A DNA stretch of 64,000 nt from Onchocerca lupi (Eukaryota; Nematoda; Chromadorea; Rhabditida; Onchocercidae), in assembly GCA_028564675.1 (NCBI GenBank), contig JAOVVO010000324.1, positions 21,930 to 85,929 on the forward strand, written 5' to 3'. Positions 63,967 through 64,000 of the stretch are shown here, piece after piece. Numbering within the stretch: position 1 is the stretch's first letter; every line of letters starts with the position of its first letter. Below the pieces are notes generated by a model that was not told the origin of the DNA, did no database searches, and worked only from the letters and a program-made list of their open reading frames with translations. The position numbers and the translations under genes are program-made.

Positions 63967-64000
<34 letters not shown>
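63967..64000. repeat. AAT trinucleotide microsatellite at window edge
   Basis: Eleven or more perfect ATA/TAA units run off the right end of the window. Confidence 0.95.

Larger units (their letters stand above)
58811..64000. other. Gene-free AT-rich region
   Basis: It contains homopolymers, the minisatellite at 61466-61830 and an AAT microsatellite at the very end (63967-64000). Open frames at 59203-59619 and 62002-62355 are low-complexity (K/F/I-rich) with no splice context or recognisable domain. Nothing else is supportable. Confidence 0.6.

Overview
The window looks like nuclear DNA of a nematode, most probably a clade III (filarial/spirurid) species. It is very AT-rich, with A/T homopolymers of up to about 55 bases. 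Genes carry many introns of roughly 100-2300 bp with TTTCAG-type acceptors. Several first coding exons sit just behind a TTTCAG acceptor with no partner donor, as expected for spliced-leader trans-splicing. The protein complement is plainly metazoan. The species call is inference.

Layout. (1) 1-7250 (+): the 3' two thirds of a DOT1 histone H3K79 methyltransferase gene; the SAM-binding core lies to the left of the window. (2) 10860-17426 (+): a large proline/serine-rich protein I do not recognise. (3) 21384-22004 (+): CHTF8, the small subunit of the CTF18 alternative clamp loader. (4) 22918-30230 (-): EDC4/Ge-1, the WD40 scaffold of mRNA decapping, convergent with CHTF8. (5) 32270-44059 (-): a complete 28-exon P4-ATPase phospholipid flippase of the ATP8A/TAT-1 type. 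(6) 45080-45219 (+): an orphan terminal exon. (7) 46548-50889 (+): EME1, partner subunit of the MUS81 structure-specific nuclease. (8) 51503-55342 (-): an unrecognised coiled-coil protein, convergent with EME1. (9) 55343-64000: a gene-free region of decayed satellites, an ATTC microsatellite, a broken Helitron-type helicase, a dispersed repeat and a roughly 33-bp minisatellite.

The gene models were assembled by hand from splice signals and reading-frame phase. For EDC4, ATP8A, EME1, CHTF8, the proline-rich gene and the coiled-coil gene, every exon junction keeps frame and the total length is a whole number of codons. The genes are ordinary housekeeping functions (chromatin, replication and repair, mRNA turnover, membrane asymmetry) and do not form a pathway cluster. 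I found no new multi-gene system. The points worth a second look are sequence-level: two near-perfect intronic hairpins, fossil duplications of exon or splice-site pieces inside EDC4 and ATP8A, a 41-bp tandem repeat upstream of EDC4, a tandemly duplicated EME1 promoter split by a transposon-like repeat, a 230-bp segment duplicated on both sides of one exon, and short linear-motif candidates in DOT1 and EME1.
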